Below are positions 17,574 to 26,278 of a stretch of 58,441 nt of DNA, one piece after another. The stretch lies in the NCBI GenBank assembly GCA_027886865.1, contig JAPCJR010000010.1, positions 4,873 through 63,313 on the forward strand, written 5' to 3'. The position numbers were made by a program, and so were the translations under genes. Source of the stretch: Nitrososphaerota archaeon (GTDB taxonomy: Archaea; Thermoproteota; Nitrososphaeria; Nitrososphaerales; UBA183). Numbering within the stretch: the stretch's first letter is position 1; every line of letters begins with the position of its first letter. The notes under the pieces were generated by a model. The model saw only the letters and a program-made list of their open reading frames with translations. It was not told where the DNA came from and searched no databases.

Positions 17574-18956
17574 TCACACTACCTCCCGCAACGCCTGCTC
17601 CAGGCGCGAGATGTCGTCCGATGAGTGGACTTCCGTGACGCAGTAGCCTCCCGCCTCCCCTATCCCGGGATAGTGCTTGGTCAGGGGGTATCCGGCCATT
17701 ATCCCCCTCTTCCCGAGCTTCTCGTATACGTCGCCCGCTCTGGCGCTCTCGTACCCGACTGCGAACTCCTTGAAGAACGGACCCTCGAAGAGCGGCGACA
17801 CGACGCCCTCCACCTCGCCTAGCCTCTCCGCGGCGTAGTGCGAGTTGCCCAGGATGACCTCACCCAGGTTGCTGAAGCCGTTCCGTCCCAGCAGGGAAAG
17901 GTAGCACGCTGCGGCCAGAGCGAGCAGCGCCTGGTTCGTGCAGATGTTGGATGACGCGTGCTCCCTCCGGATGTGCTGTTCCCTGGTCTGCAGCACCATG
18001 CAGAACGCCCTCTCGTTCCCTTCCTTGGTCGTGCTCATACCGATGAGCCTTCCCGGCATGCTCCTCGCGAGGCTCATCTCCCTGACCGCGAAGATCCCCA
18101 CGTGCGGGCCGCCGAAGTTCATCGGTATCCCGAGCGGCTGGCCCTCCCCCACCACGACGTCGGCGGAGTAGCTCCCCGGGTTTCTGAGCACGGAGAGCGA
18201 CATAGGATCGATCCCGACCACCCCTAGCCCGCCGACACGGTGAACCCCTTCCATGGCTCCCTCCACGTCCTCCTCGATCACTCCGAAGAAGTTGGGGTTC
18301 TCCAGGTAGACCCCTGCAACGTCCCCGCTGAGGCTGGCCGAGAGAGAGTCCTGGTCCAACTTCCCGGTTCTCCTGTCGAAGGGCACGGTCTTGACCGTCA
18401 GTCCCATCGGCTCCGCGTACGTCCTGATGACCTCGAGCCGCTGGGGCCCCACGCTCTCCGCGACCAGGAAGACGTCCCTAGCCTTCACCCTCGCCGCCAT
18501 CCTCACCGCCTCCGCAGCGGCGGACGCCCAATCGTACATCGAGCTGTTGCAGGCCTGCATCCCTAGCAGGTCGCACATGAGGCTCTGATACTCGAAGAGG
18601 GCCTGGAGCATGCCCTGGCTGATCTCGGGCTGGTACGGTGTGTAACTCGTGTAGAACTCCTGTCTGGAGAGGATCGACTCCACGGCCGCAGGGATGTAAT
18701 GAGGCCAGACGCCGCCCCCAAGGAAGCAGAGCGATTCACCCCCGGCCTTGTTCGTGCCGAGCCTTCTGGTGACCTCCCTCCTGACCGTCGCCTCGGGCTG
18801 CCCATCAGGAATAGCGAGCTTCCTCTTGAGCGTGAACTCACCGGGTATGTCTGAAAACAGCTCCGCTATCGACGAAGCGCCCATCTTCCTGAGCATCTCT
18901 TGCACGATCTCCTCGTCCAAGTTCGGCAGGAACGGATGGGACTCGGTACTAGTCAC
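17574..18956 (-). CDS. gcvPA: Glycine dehydrogenase (decarboxylating) subunit 1
   Basis: Partner of gcvPB in the P protein of the glycine cleavage system. Recognisable segments are FLGGGVWPHYIPAAVES, YTPYQPEISQGMLQALFEYQ and MNFGGPHVGIFAVRE. The frame is open to 19013, but a minus-strand TATA-like ATTTTAACC sits about 27 bases before GTG18956, which begins VTSTESHPFLPNLDEE as in the family; that start (460 residues) is preferred. The gene is divergent from the exported protein at 19013. Confidence 0.94.
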   Translation of the reverse strand: MTSTESHPFLPNLDEEIVQEMLRKMGASSIAELFSDIPGEFTLKRKLAIPDGQPEATVRREVTRRLGTNKAGGESLCFLGGGVWPHYIPAAVESILSRQEFYTSYTPYQPEISQGMLQALFEYQSLMCDLLGMQACNSSMYDWASAAAEAVRMAARVKARDVFLVAESVGPQRLEVIRTYAEPMGLTVKTVPFDRRTGKLDQDSLSASLSGDVAGVYLENPNFFGVIEEDVEGAMEGVHRVGGLGVVGIDPMSLSVLRNPGSYSADVVVGEGQPLGIPMNFGGPHVGIFAVREMSLARSMPGRLIGMSTTKEGNERAFCMVLQTREQHIRREHASSNICTNQALLALAAACYLSLLGRNGFSNLGEVILGNSHYAAERLGEVEGVVSPLFEGPFFKEFAVGYESARAGDVYEKLGKRGIMAGYPLTKHYPGIGEAGGYCVTEVHSSDDISRLEQALREVV

Positions 18957-18973
18957 GCCAGCGACGCTAGAAA

Positions 18974-18990
18974 AATGGTTAAAATACGTA
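18974..18990. promoter_or_regulatory. Divergent promoter between gcvPA and the exported-protein gene
   Basis: The A/T-rich block GGTTAAAATACGTATTC contains a TATA-like element in each direction. It lies about 27 bases from GTG18956 on the minus strand and about 28 bases from TTG19013 on the plus strand. Both messages would then be leaderless. Prediction from spacing alone. Confidence 0.5.
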
Positions 18991-19012
18991 TTCACTTGGG
19001 CTAGGAAATCCA

Positions 19013-20698
19013 TTGATTAGGAGATTCCTACCGCTGGGAGTCGTCTTGCTCCTCCTCATCCCATTCGTTTCGGCAGCGGCGGCGCAGCCCAGCGGCGGCC
19101 CCGGCATAATTCTCACGAGCCAGTACATCGTGAACGGCTTCGGTTTCGTGGTCCTGAATGAGACGATAACCTTCTCGAACAACGGAAGCTCTTCCATCCA
19201 GATTCCGGCTGTGCAGGTTGGCATCCCGGACAGAATCGCTTCGCACTCCCCCGGCTTCATCTTGTCGTCCATCGACCCCTATTCGCAGACGAATGCCGAT
19301 AACGGCAGCGTAACGACCTTCACGATCACTCCCGGCTCGCCCACCCTGGTCGCCGGGTCTTCCAGCGTGGTGTCGCTCAAGGGCTACATCTCAAACGCCC
19401 TCAACATCAGCGCTGGTGCGACAGGAAACCTGACGGCGCTCGCCCTGCTCAGCCCGTCCTTCAACCAGAAGGTGACGGCCCTGAATCAAGACGTCGAAGT
19501 ACCTTCCGGAGGTCTCGTGACCGGACTGCCCCTGGGGTTCCCCGCTGTCCCTGGTACCACGTCAACGATCTACGCCGGCCAGAAGGCCGACGTCACTCCA
19601 ACGATACAGACACAGAGCGTGAAGTTCAGCGACTCCGACCAGGCCGTCTGGCTCCCCGTGAAGGTTTACAGCATCGTCCGGACCCTCGTCCCGAGCGCCA
19701 ACGGGGTGCCCCAGGTCGAGGACACGGTGTCGCTGAGGAACCTGGCCTCGTACTCCATAACGAACCTGCCCTTGAAGCTCCTCGCCAGCGGCGTCACGAA
19801 CGTGACTATCGTCCCTTCGAGCGTTCCGCCGACCATCAACCCCACCGTCGTAGCGCTTACGAACGGGGTCCTGGACGTGGCTAACCCTCCCTTCTCGACG
19901 GCGATTCAGGCTGGCGACAACTTTACCTTCGCGATGGTCTACACGATACCTCGGTCCGACATCTCCACATCGGGCAACACGGTCTCCGTCTCCATACCTT
20001 ATGATTTGCCGGTCCAGGCCATCGTCCAGAACTATACGGTCTCGATGGCGCTCCCCAGCGGCATGCACGCCGTGGGCGCGAGCAGAACGGTAGTGACCAA
20101 CGCGACCTCGATTGTTCCGGGAACGGTCGACCTGATGTACACGATCAGCCCCGGATGGGCGGCCGACCAGGCCGTCCCTGCGGCGACTCTGCTCTTCGCG
20201 GCCGCCTTCATCGCGCTGGCGTTCAGAAGCTCGCAGACGGTATCGAAGAAGGAAGAGGAGGAGGAAGAGGACGAGGAGCTGGGTACCCGGCTCGCCGACA
20301 TGATCAAGGCAATGGAGGAGAAGATATCCTTGTTCCAGCAGTTCCAGACAGACATGGCGCAAAAGTCGCAGGGGACTGTCACTCGCAACGACTTCAACAA
20401 GATCAGGAACGAGCTCGAAGCCCTGAAGGTCAGGGCGATGGGGAGGCTCAACGCCGTCAGGCAGGCCGCCGAATCGCAGCGCTACATGGACCTGCTAAAT
20501 CAGTTGCAGGAGGCCGAACGCGAGGAGGACAGGGCGGCCAAGGACCTGCTGAACCTATACGACCAGTACCAGAGCAAGAGGATGAGGGAAGAGACATTCA
20601 AGCGCCTCCTCCCGAGCTACAGGAAGAGGCTCGACTCGGCCACCAACCACCTGTCCGACCTGCTGAATCTGGCGCAGAGAGAAGGCAACCAGGGATAG
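19013..20698 (+). CDS. Exported membrane-anchored protein with cytoplasmic coiled coil, function unknown
   Basis: 561-residue protein with an N-terminal signal peptide (LPLGVVLLLLIPFVSAAAAQ), a long Ser/Thr/Val/Asn-rich beta-type extracellular part to about residue 385, and a membrane segment (AVPAATLLFAAAFIALAF). A very acidic stretch (KKEEEEEEDEELG) then precedes a long charged coiled coil to the C-terminus. The layout suggests a surface protein tied to a cytoplasmic helical bundle. The start TTG19013 fits a TATA box 28 bases upstream. No known family is recognised. Confidence 0.75.
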   Translation: MIRRFLPLGVVLLLLIPFVSAAAAQPSGGPGIILTSQYIVNGFGFVVLNETITFSNNGSSSIQIPAVQVGIPDRIASHSPGFILSSIDPYSQTNADNGSVTTFTITPGSPTLVAGSSSVVSLKGYISNALNISAGATGNLTALALLSPSFNQKVTALNQDVEVPSGGLVTGLPLGFPAVPGTTSTIYAGQKADVTPTIQTQSVKFSDSDQAVWLPVKVYSIVRTLVPSANGVPQVEDTVSLRNLASYSITNLPLKLLASGVTNVTIVPSSVPPTINPTVVALTNGVLDVANPPFSTAIQAGDNFTFAMVYTIPRSDISTSGNTVSVSIPYDLPVQAIVQNYTVSMALPSGMHAVGASRTVVTNATSIVPGTVDLMYTISPGWAADQAVPAATLLFAAAFIALAFRSSQTVSKKEEEEEEDEELGTRLADMIKAMEEKISLFQQFQTDMAQKSQGTVTRNDFNKIRNELEALKVRAMGRLNAVRQAAESQRYMDLLNQLQEAEREEDRAAKDLLNLYDQYQSKRMREETFKRLLPSYRKRLDSATNHLSDLLNLAQREGNQG

Positions 20699-20767
20699 GG
20701 CCCATGGACGTCGTCGGCTAGAATAGGTTTATCAATCTCCGAGGCGTCTTTCGCCTCGACGGTCTAT

Positions 20768-21712
20768 TTGCAAGACGTTAGCAAGGTAGTGATAATTGGT
20801 TCCGGACCCGCGGGCCTCACCGCGGGGATCTATTGTTCGCGCGCGGGGCTCGACCCGGTGCTCTACATGGGCACGAAGTACGGCGGACAGCTCATGGTCA
20901 CGAGCGACGTCGAGAACTTCCCCGGCTACAAGGACCCGATAATGGGTCCCGACCTCATGGAGCAGATGCGAGCACAGGCTGAGAGGGTCGGGACCAAGCT
21001 GATCCAGGACGACGTCACCGAGGTCGATTTCCGCACGTACCCGTTCGTGATCAAGACCCCCAACGAAGAGCGTCGGGCCATGAGCGTAATTGTGGCAAGC
21101 GGCGCGAACCCGCGCAGGCTGAACCTAGAGTCGGAGATGCGGCTCATGGGGAAGGGCGTCTCGAACTGCGCCGTCTGCGACGGGTTCTTCTTCAGGGGAA
21201 AGAAGCTCGCCGTGGTAGGCGGAGGAGACACAGCGATGGAGGAGGCCACCTATCTTTCCAAGCTCGCCAGCAGCGTCACGGTGATACACAGGAGGGAGTC
21301 GCTGCGCGCGTGCAGCAGACTCCAGGAGGAGGCCTTCGAAGACCCGAAGATAGAGTTCCTCTTCGACTCGGCGGTGACGGAGGTGCTCGGCGAGAAGAGG
21401 GTGGAGGGACTGAAGGTCAAGAACGTCAAGACCGGCGAAGAGAAGACGATGCAGTTCGACGGTCTCTTCGTCGCGATCGGGTACGACCCAAACACGGAGG
21501 TCTTCAGAGGACAGCTCGACCTAGACAAGAACGGCTATGTCGTCGTGAAGAACGAGACAGAGACCAACATACCCGGCGTCTTTGTCGCGGGAGACGTCAG
21601 GGACTTCCGCTACAGGCAGGCGGTCACCGCGGCGGCCGATGGCTGCAAGGCGGCGCTCGACGCGGACCGGTTCCTCAAGGAACCGCATCAGGTCAGCCTA
21701 CTACAAGCTTGA
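20768..21712 (+). CDS. trxB: Thioredoxin reductase
   Basis: FAD/NAD(P)H flavoenzyme of 314 residues that reduces thioredoxin. The FAD motif is VVIIGSGPAGLTAGIY, the redox-active pair is CAVC in NCAVCDGFFF, the nucleotide motif is AVVGGGDTAMEEA, and the second FAD motif is GVFVAGDV. TTG20768 lies about 40 bases downstream of a TATA-like GGTTTATCAA. The 3' end overlaps the convergent radical SAM gene by 20 bases. Confidence 0.95.
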   Translation: MQDVSKVVIIGSGPAGLTAGIYCSRAGLDPVLYMGTKYGGQLMVTSDVENFPGYKDPIMGPDLMEQMRAQAERVGTKLIQDDVTEVDFRTYPFVIKTPNEERRAMSVIVASGANPRRLNLESEMRLMGKGVSNCAVCDGFFFRGKKLAVVGGGDTAMEEATYLSKLASSVTVIHRRESLRACSRLQEEAFEDPKIEFLFDSAVTEVLGEKRVEGLKVKNVKTGEEKTMQFDGLFVAIGYDPNTEVFRGQLDLDKNGYVVVKNETETNIPGVFVAGDVRDFRYRQAVTAAADGCKAALDADRFLKEPHQVSLLQA

Positions 21713-24011
21713 ACCTGTCCTCGTGGGCCGACGCGCTGAGAGGCCCGACGATGGGCGTGTGGTACCCGCAGAAGATGCAGTTGTTCCTGTCGTCAAGGTT
21801 GTAGGCCCCTAGTTCGTAGCCGTTCCTGTCGACCAGGACCTTCCCGCATCCCGGGCAGTAGGTGTTCTCCGCCGGGTGACCGGGCACGTTCCCAATGTAG
21901 ACGTACCTCAGCCCTTCCGACTTCGCCACCGCCGCGTGCTTCTCTAGGGTCTTCACCGGCGTCACGGGTATGTCCATCATCTTGTAGTCTGGGTGGAACC
22001 GCAGGAAGTGGATCGGGGTATCGGGCCCAAGGTTGTCGTTCACCCACCTGGCCAGCTTCCGCGCGGTCTCGATGTCGTCCCCGACCTTCGGGACGATGAG
22101 GTCGGTTATCTCTACGTGGATCTTCGTCTTCCGCTTCACGTCCAGGAGGGTCTGGAATATCGGCTCGGCGTCTGGGATACCGATGTACTTCCTCACGAAC
22201 CCTCTCTCGCCGCTGCCCTTGAAGTCGACTGTAAGACAGTCGAGGAACTCTCCCATCACGCCTACGGACTCTGGAGTGTCGAACCCGTTGGAGACGAAGA
22301 TGTTGAAGATACCCTTCTCGTGGGCCTTCACTCCGACGTCCCTCGCATATTCGACGAAGATGCTCGGCTCGTTGTATGTGTACGCTATCCCTTCGCATCC
22401 GTTCTCAACAGCGAGGTCGACCACGCCCTTCGGACTCATTTGGATACCCTCCACCTTCCTCCGCTGGCTGATGTCCGCGTTTTGGCAGTTACTTACGGCA
22501 ACAAAGCTCGCCGAATACGAATGGTCCTCTTCAACTTCCATGTTGTACACGGGTCCTGCGTACTTTTCCTTGGAGATTCTCCTGACCGGAACGAGAATGT
22601 AATCCTGAGTATCCCTTAGCTTGCTCGCAGCGACGAGCAAACCCTGCCACTCCGCTGATGACGAAGACCCCGCCAGCGACACCCTTGTCATGTAATCTTT
22701 GTGTCTGTTGACTTGACGGCCCTGGATGACGTACTTCTCCTCATTATTCGATACATAAAATCTCGGCAGAAGATGCAATCTCAGCATCGCGTACCATACA
22801 CCTAGGCTCAGCTCACGAGAAACCGATGTTGTTCCCATCCAGCGGCTGTTCCTGGAGCCTGTCATGAATCCGTCGCCGAGAATATATCCCAAGAGGAAAC
22901 TTTCGAGCAACTCAGTTGATGAATGGTGAAGAAGGAATTCGGGCACTCGTTTGGTGTACTTGCCACCTCCCGCGGTAGAGTGAAGAAATACGCCCAACGG
23001 AGCGCTGCCAACTTCGAGACGTATTTCTGGTCCTTGGTGGACTCGTGATACCCTCACCCCGAAGAGCCTTTCCAGCAGAAATTGAGTGCGATCGATCAAC
23101 TCGTATTCGTGATCCCCGAATGAGAAGGTGACCGACCAGCTATTCGGCCGATCCGCATCCCTTGTGGCTGAGCCCTCAGCACAGTATATGCCGAGAAGTT
23201 CTGCGAAGTCCTTGTTAAGCGGGATTCGCCTGGGAATGCCTGGGGTCTTCGCACCTCCAAACCGAACGTTGCCGGTCCTGTCACTGAGCGTCCAGATTGA
23301 TGGTCGGGACGTCGGCCTTCTTATCGAAGGAATAGCAGATTGTAAGACCTGAAGGGTGTCAATAGAAGACGAGACAATCGAGTCCTTGGTCTTAGGAATC
23401 GCCAAGTAGTCTTCTGTGGTAAGCTCGTCGGCGCGTTTCTTTACCAGGCTCTTCTTGACTTCATCATACACGAAGATGCCATGATTTGGAGTACATCTGA
23501 TTTCAGGCAAATAGAACGGTCGTATGCTTAGCATCTCGCCGTCATACACATGTCTAAAGACCTTCCGAACTTTTCGGAGCATCCCGCTGTGCGTGACTAC
23601 GCGCACATCGTCCGCGGGATAACCAATCTCGCCCTCATGGCTGGAAGTATCGAACATTTGTTCGATTGTCCGAATACCTTGGTCGGTCAGGATAGCAGTT
23701 TCGGGAGAAAAACAGTAAGAGCATAACCAGTTACATCCCGTGGTGGCTATCGAGAATATCTTCGACCCGGGCCTGTAATGTATGACCGGCTTCTTCTCGA
23801 TCGGGTCAATGTGCCCCGTGATAATCCTGCCATAGTTGAGTAGGAAAAGCTCTCCGCCCACCACACCCCTCACCCCGCAGAGGCCTATCTGTCCCTCTCC
23901 GATCTGGCATCGCCTAGCGCACGCGGTGCACTGCACTCTACCGTTCTGAAGTTTGGTGTAGAGGTCGGCTCTCTTCCCCGAAGGCGAAGTGAGCCTCGTG
24001 GCGACTGACAT
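21693..24011 (-). CDS. AmmeMemoRadiSam-type radical SAM enzyme, intein-containing
   Basis: Precursor of 772 residues. Without the intein it is a protein of 363 residues resembling the AmmeMemoRadiSam radical SAM enzyme, related to pyruvate formate-lyase activase; its substrate is not known. The N-terminal Cys-rich segment is CTACARRCQIGEGQIGLCG. The radical SAM cluster motif CxxxCxxC is CNWLCSY followed by C, but the third cysteine is separated by a 409-residue intein. The C-extein resumes with CQNADISQ and ends with a zinc-type CPGCG...CIFCG. ATG24011 follows a TATA-like GGATAAAGG by about 26 bases. The MEMO and AMMECR1 partners are not in the window. Confidence 0.92.
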   Translation of the reverse strand: MSVATRLTSPSGKRADLYTKLQNGRVQCTACARRCQIGEGQIGLCGVRGVVGGELFLLNYGRIITGHIDPIEKKPVIHYRPGSKIFSIATTGCNWLCSYCFSPETAILTDQGIRTIEQMFDTSSHEGEIGYPADDVRVVTHSGMLRKVRKVFRHVYDGEMLSIRPFYLPEIRCTPNHGIFVYDEVKKSLVKKRADELTTEDYLAIPKTKDSIVSSSIDTLQVLQSAIPSIRRPTSRPSIWTLSDRTGNVRFGGAKTPGIPRRIPLNKDFAELLGIYCAEGSATRDADRPNSWSVTFSFGDHEYELIDRTQFLLERLFGVRVSRVHQGPEIRLEVGSAPLGVFLHSTAGGGKYTKRVPEFLLHHSSTELLESFLLGYILGDGFMTGSRNSRWMGTTSVSRELSLGVWYAMLRLHLLPRFYVSNNEEKYVIQGRQVNRHKDYMTRVSLAGSSSSAEWQGLLVAASKLRDTQDYILVPVRRISKEKYAGPVYNMEVEEDHSYSASFVAVSNCQNADISQRRKVEGIQMSPKGVVDLAVENGCEGIAYTYNEPSIFVEYARDVGVKAHEKGIFNIFVSNGFDTPESVGVMGEFLDCLTVDFKGSGERGFVRKYIGIPDAEPIFQTLLDVKRKTKIHVEITDLIVPKVGDDIETARKLARWVNDNLGPDTPIHFLRFHPDYKMMDIPVTPVKTLEKHAAVAKSEGLRYVYIGNVPGHPAENTYCPGCGKVLVDRNGYELGAYNLDDRNNCIFCGYHTPIVGPLSASAHEDRFKLVVG
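22488..23714 (-). mobile_element. Intein with LAGLIDADG homing endonuclease
   Basis: Residues 100-508 of the radical SAM precursor form a full-length intein. Splicing block A is CFSPETAILTDQG, block B is CTPNHGIF, and the C-terminal block is VYNMEVEEDHSY followed by FVAVSN, then the +1 cysteine of the C-extein. Two LAGLIDADG-type helices are visible: LLGIYCAEGSA and LLGYILGDGFM. Both keep an acidic residue, so the endonuclease may be active. The penultimate residue is Ser rather than the usual His. Base composition is visibly more A/T-rich than the exteins, consistent with horizontal arrival. Confidence 0.93.
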
Positions 24012-24064
24012 TACGATTCAAGCCGTATTCCTGGCCTTTATCCTTTCGTGCCGAGCAATCACGC

Positions 24065-25000
24065 TCAGTCTGAGAGATAGATCGGGTTTCCGCTCTTGCT
24101 CGACGCAAGCGCCGCTTCCGCGATTCGGATGACGTTGAGCCCGTCCCTCGCCGTCACGAGTGCCTGTCTCTTCTCCTGGATCGCCGACACGAACTCCTTG
24201 AGCTCGAGCGTCAGGGGCTCGAGGACAACGTGCTTGGGGACCCGCGTCCCGGATTCCTCGTGTATCTGCATCTCCTGGGTGATAAAGTCGAGCGTCGCCA
24301 CGCCCCCCGTGAACACGGCCGTGAGCTCCCTGATCCTCATTGGCGTCACCCAGTTCGTCGTGATGAAGGCGGTCCTCTCTCCGCTGAACCCGAGGAGGAT
24401 CGTCGCAAAGTCTTCGTTCCTCCCCATGACGCTCCCGACCCTCGCATAGACCGTCCTGGGCTCCTCTCCGAAGAGCCATCTAGCGGTATCGATATCGTGG
24501 ACCGAGGCGTCCTTCACGACGCCGACGTCGGTTATGTTCTCGCCCCTGCGGTTTTCGCGTCTATACTCGAAGAGGATGGGCTTCCCGAGCGACCCCTCCT
24601 TCGTGATCTTCTTCAGCTCGGTGATCGCTGGGTTGAACCTCTCGATGAACCCGACGGTCAGGACCTTTCCGGATGCCTCGGATACCTTGATGAGCTCCTC
24701 TGCCTCCTTCAGCGTGCTGGTCATCGGCTTCTCGACGAAGGTGTTGACGCCCGCCCCCAGGGTCTTGGAGGCAACCGCCAGATGGGTCGAAGCGGGCGTA
24801 CAGACGTTTACCCCATCGAGGTCCTCCTGCTTCAACATCTCGTCTATGGAACTGTAACCCCTGACCTGGTACCGCGTCGCGAACTCCTTCGCCCTCCCCG
24901 CGTCGACGTCACAGACGGCGGCAAGGTGGCCCATCTCGCTGAGCGCCCTCACGTGGTTCTTCCCCCACCCCCCTGTGCCTATCACGGCGATCTTTGTCAA
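24065..25000 (-). CDS. Gfo/Idh/MocA-family oxidoreductase
   Basis: NAD(P)-dependent sugar or nucleotide-sugar oxidoreductase of about 311 residues. The Rossmann motif is IAVIGTGGWGKNHVRAL, then FVEKPMTSTLKEAEEL with the family EKP motif and a likely catalytic region DVGVVKDASVHDIDTARWLFG. Start TTG25000 places the Rossmann fold at the N-terminus; the open frame upstream to 25135 is not protein-like. It lies downstream of another NAD-binding protein and near a DUF354 glycosyltransferase, suggesting surface-sugar synthesis. Confidence 0.88.
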   Translation of the reverse strand: MTKIAVIGTGGWGKNHVRALSEMGHLAAVCDVDAGRAKEFATRYQVRGYSSIDEMLKQEDLDGVNVCTPASTHLAVASKTLGAGVNTFVEKPMTSTLKEAEELIKVSEASGKVLTVGFIERFNPAITELKKITKEGSLGKPILFEYRRENRRGENITDVGVVKDASVHDIDTARWLFGEEPRTVYARVGSVMGRNEDFATILLGFSGERTAFITTNWVTPMRIRELTAVFTGGVATLDFITQEMQIHEESGTRVPKHVVLEPLTLELKEFVSAIQEKRQALVTARDGLNVIRIAEAALASSKSGNPIYLSD

Positions 25001-25053
25001 CGATGAATCGTGCTGGAGCCGCCTCCGTTCCAGCCTTCTTAACGATTTTTCGA

Positions 25054-26178
25054 CTATCCCCGCTGGAGGGCTGGGTTCGCCCTGAGGATGGTGAGCTCGG
25101 TAGAACGTGAGCCGTTCTTGATGCTCTTGATCCACTCGAGGTCCGTCGTGGAACAGACGATGACTATGTTGTGCTTGTACGAGTCCATCACCTCGTCCCT
25201 GCCCGCGCTGACCTGCGCGTGCCTGACGTCCGTGACGTAGTCCTTGAGTCGCTCCTCTAGCTTCTCCGCCGTCTTCAGGCTGTCCGCCCGCATCTCATAC
25301 TTGTCCACGGTCCATGCTACGACCACCCTCGTCTTGCTCGCCTTGAGCTGGAGGTCCCTCAGGAGTTCTCTGGTCTCGTCCACGATGTACCGGATGTGGT
25401 TCTCAAGGCTCTTCACGGCCGCCCCTGCCAGGTATGTGAGGGGCTCGCCGACGTCCTCGCTCGCCTGTATGGCCGTCAGGTCGTAGACGCGGGACGCCAG
25501 ATCGTCGATGAACCTCTCGACGCCGGCCCCCGGAGGGATCTTCTGCCCCCTCGCCTTCCGCATCAGCTCTATCTCGGTCGCTATCGACGTGCTCTCGTTC
25601 AACACAGAAGAGGCGTGTGCTACCTCTGCGGAGGTGATGCTCTCCTGGCTTGATTTCAAGCCCATCTCCTCCGGGGAGACGTAGTCTGGCATCTTCGCGA
25701 AGGACGCCACCCCCGCTGGCTCGCCGCCCTGCCTCAGCGGGCAGTAACCGTAATTCAGGCTCTCCCCGACCTTCATGCCGGTCTGCTTCTCGAGGAGCGC
25801 GATGAGGTCGTTGTTCCCGCCTATCCCCACAGGAAGGGCATTGATCACGGTCGCTCCCCTGGAGACGTGCTTCGCGATCTCTCGCATCTTCAGAGTGGAT
25901 TCTATTATCGACTCGTCCCCCGTCTTCCGGAGCTTGGGCGCGAACAGGATAACCCGAGCCTCCGAGAGCACCTGTGAGATCGGCTTCAGGCCGAGCAGAG
26001 ACTCCTCGCCGAGCAGCTGGTTCAGCGTCTTGTTGCTCTTCACCATCTGTGGGTCGAGGTCCATCGCCATCTGGAGGGTGTCGTCCACTATCGTGACGGA
26101 CGCCCTCTCGACCACCTTCGATGCGAGGGTATATCCCTCGGTTGTCAGGCCGTATATCGCGACCTTGGTCTTCTGCAA
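25054..26178 (-). CDS. Nucleotide-sugar dehydrogenase-like NAD-binding protein
   Basis: About 374 residues. The N-terminal Rossmann region reads KVAIYGLTTEGYTLASKV, with a later VLSEARVILFAPK, an organisation like the UDP-glucose/GDP-mannose dehydrogenase family, but the catalytic cysteine motif of that family is not obvious. A helical central part and a C-terminal alpha/beta part (VVVAWTVDKYEMRAD, NIVIVCSTTDLEWI) follow. The start is set at TTG26178 in front of the Rossmann strand; the open frame continues to 26244. It may act in surface-sugar metabolism with its neighbours; true substrate unknown. Confidence 0.6.
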   Translation of the reverse strand: MQKTKVAIYGLTTEGYTLASKVVERASVTIVDDTLQMAMDLDPQMVKSNKTLNQLLGEESLLGLKPISQVLSEARVILFAPKLRKTGDESIIESTLKMREIAKHVSRGATVINALPVGIGGNNDLIALLEKQTGMKVGESLNYGYCPLRQGGEPAGVASFAKMPDYVSPEEMGLKSSQESITSAEVAHASSVLNESTSIATEIELMRKARGQKIPPGAGVERFIDDLASRVYDLTAIQASEDVGEPLTYLAGAAVKSLENHIRYIVDETRELLRDLQLKASKTRVVVAWTVDKYEMRADSLKTAEKLEERLKDYVTDVRHAQVSAGRDEVMDSYKHNIVIVCSTTDLEWIKSIKNGSRSTELTILRANPALQRG

Positions 26179-26278
26179 TGCGTCGAACTCTGCGCTAAGA
26201 CACGGCCAAGACGCTATTTGGACTTTAGTGGCCCATCGAAACAAGTTTTTTTATGTGATGGATTGAAGTGGAACCCGT

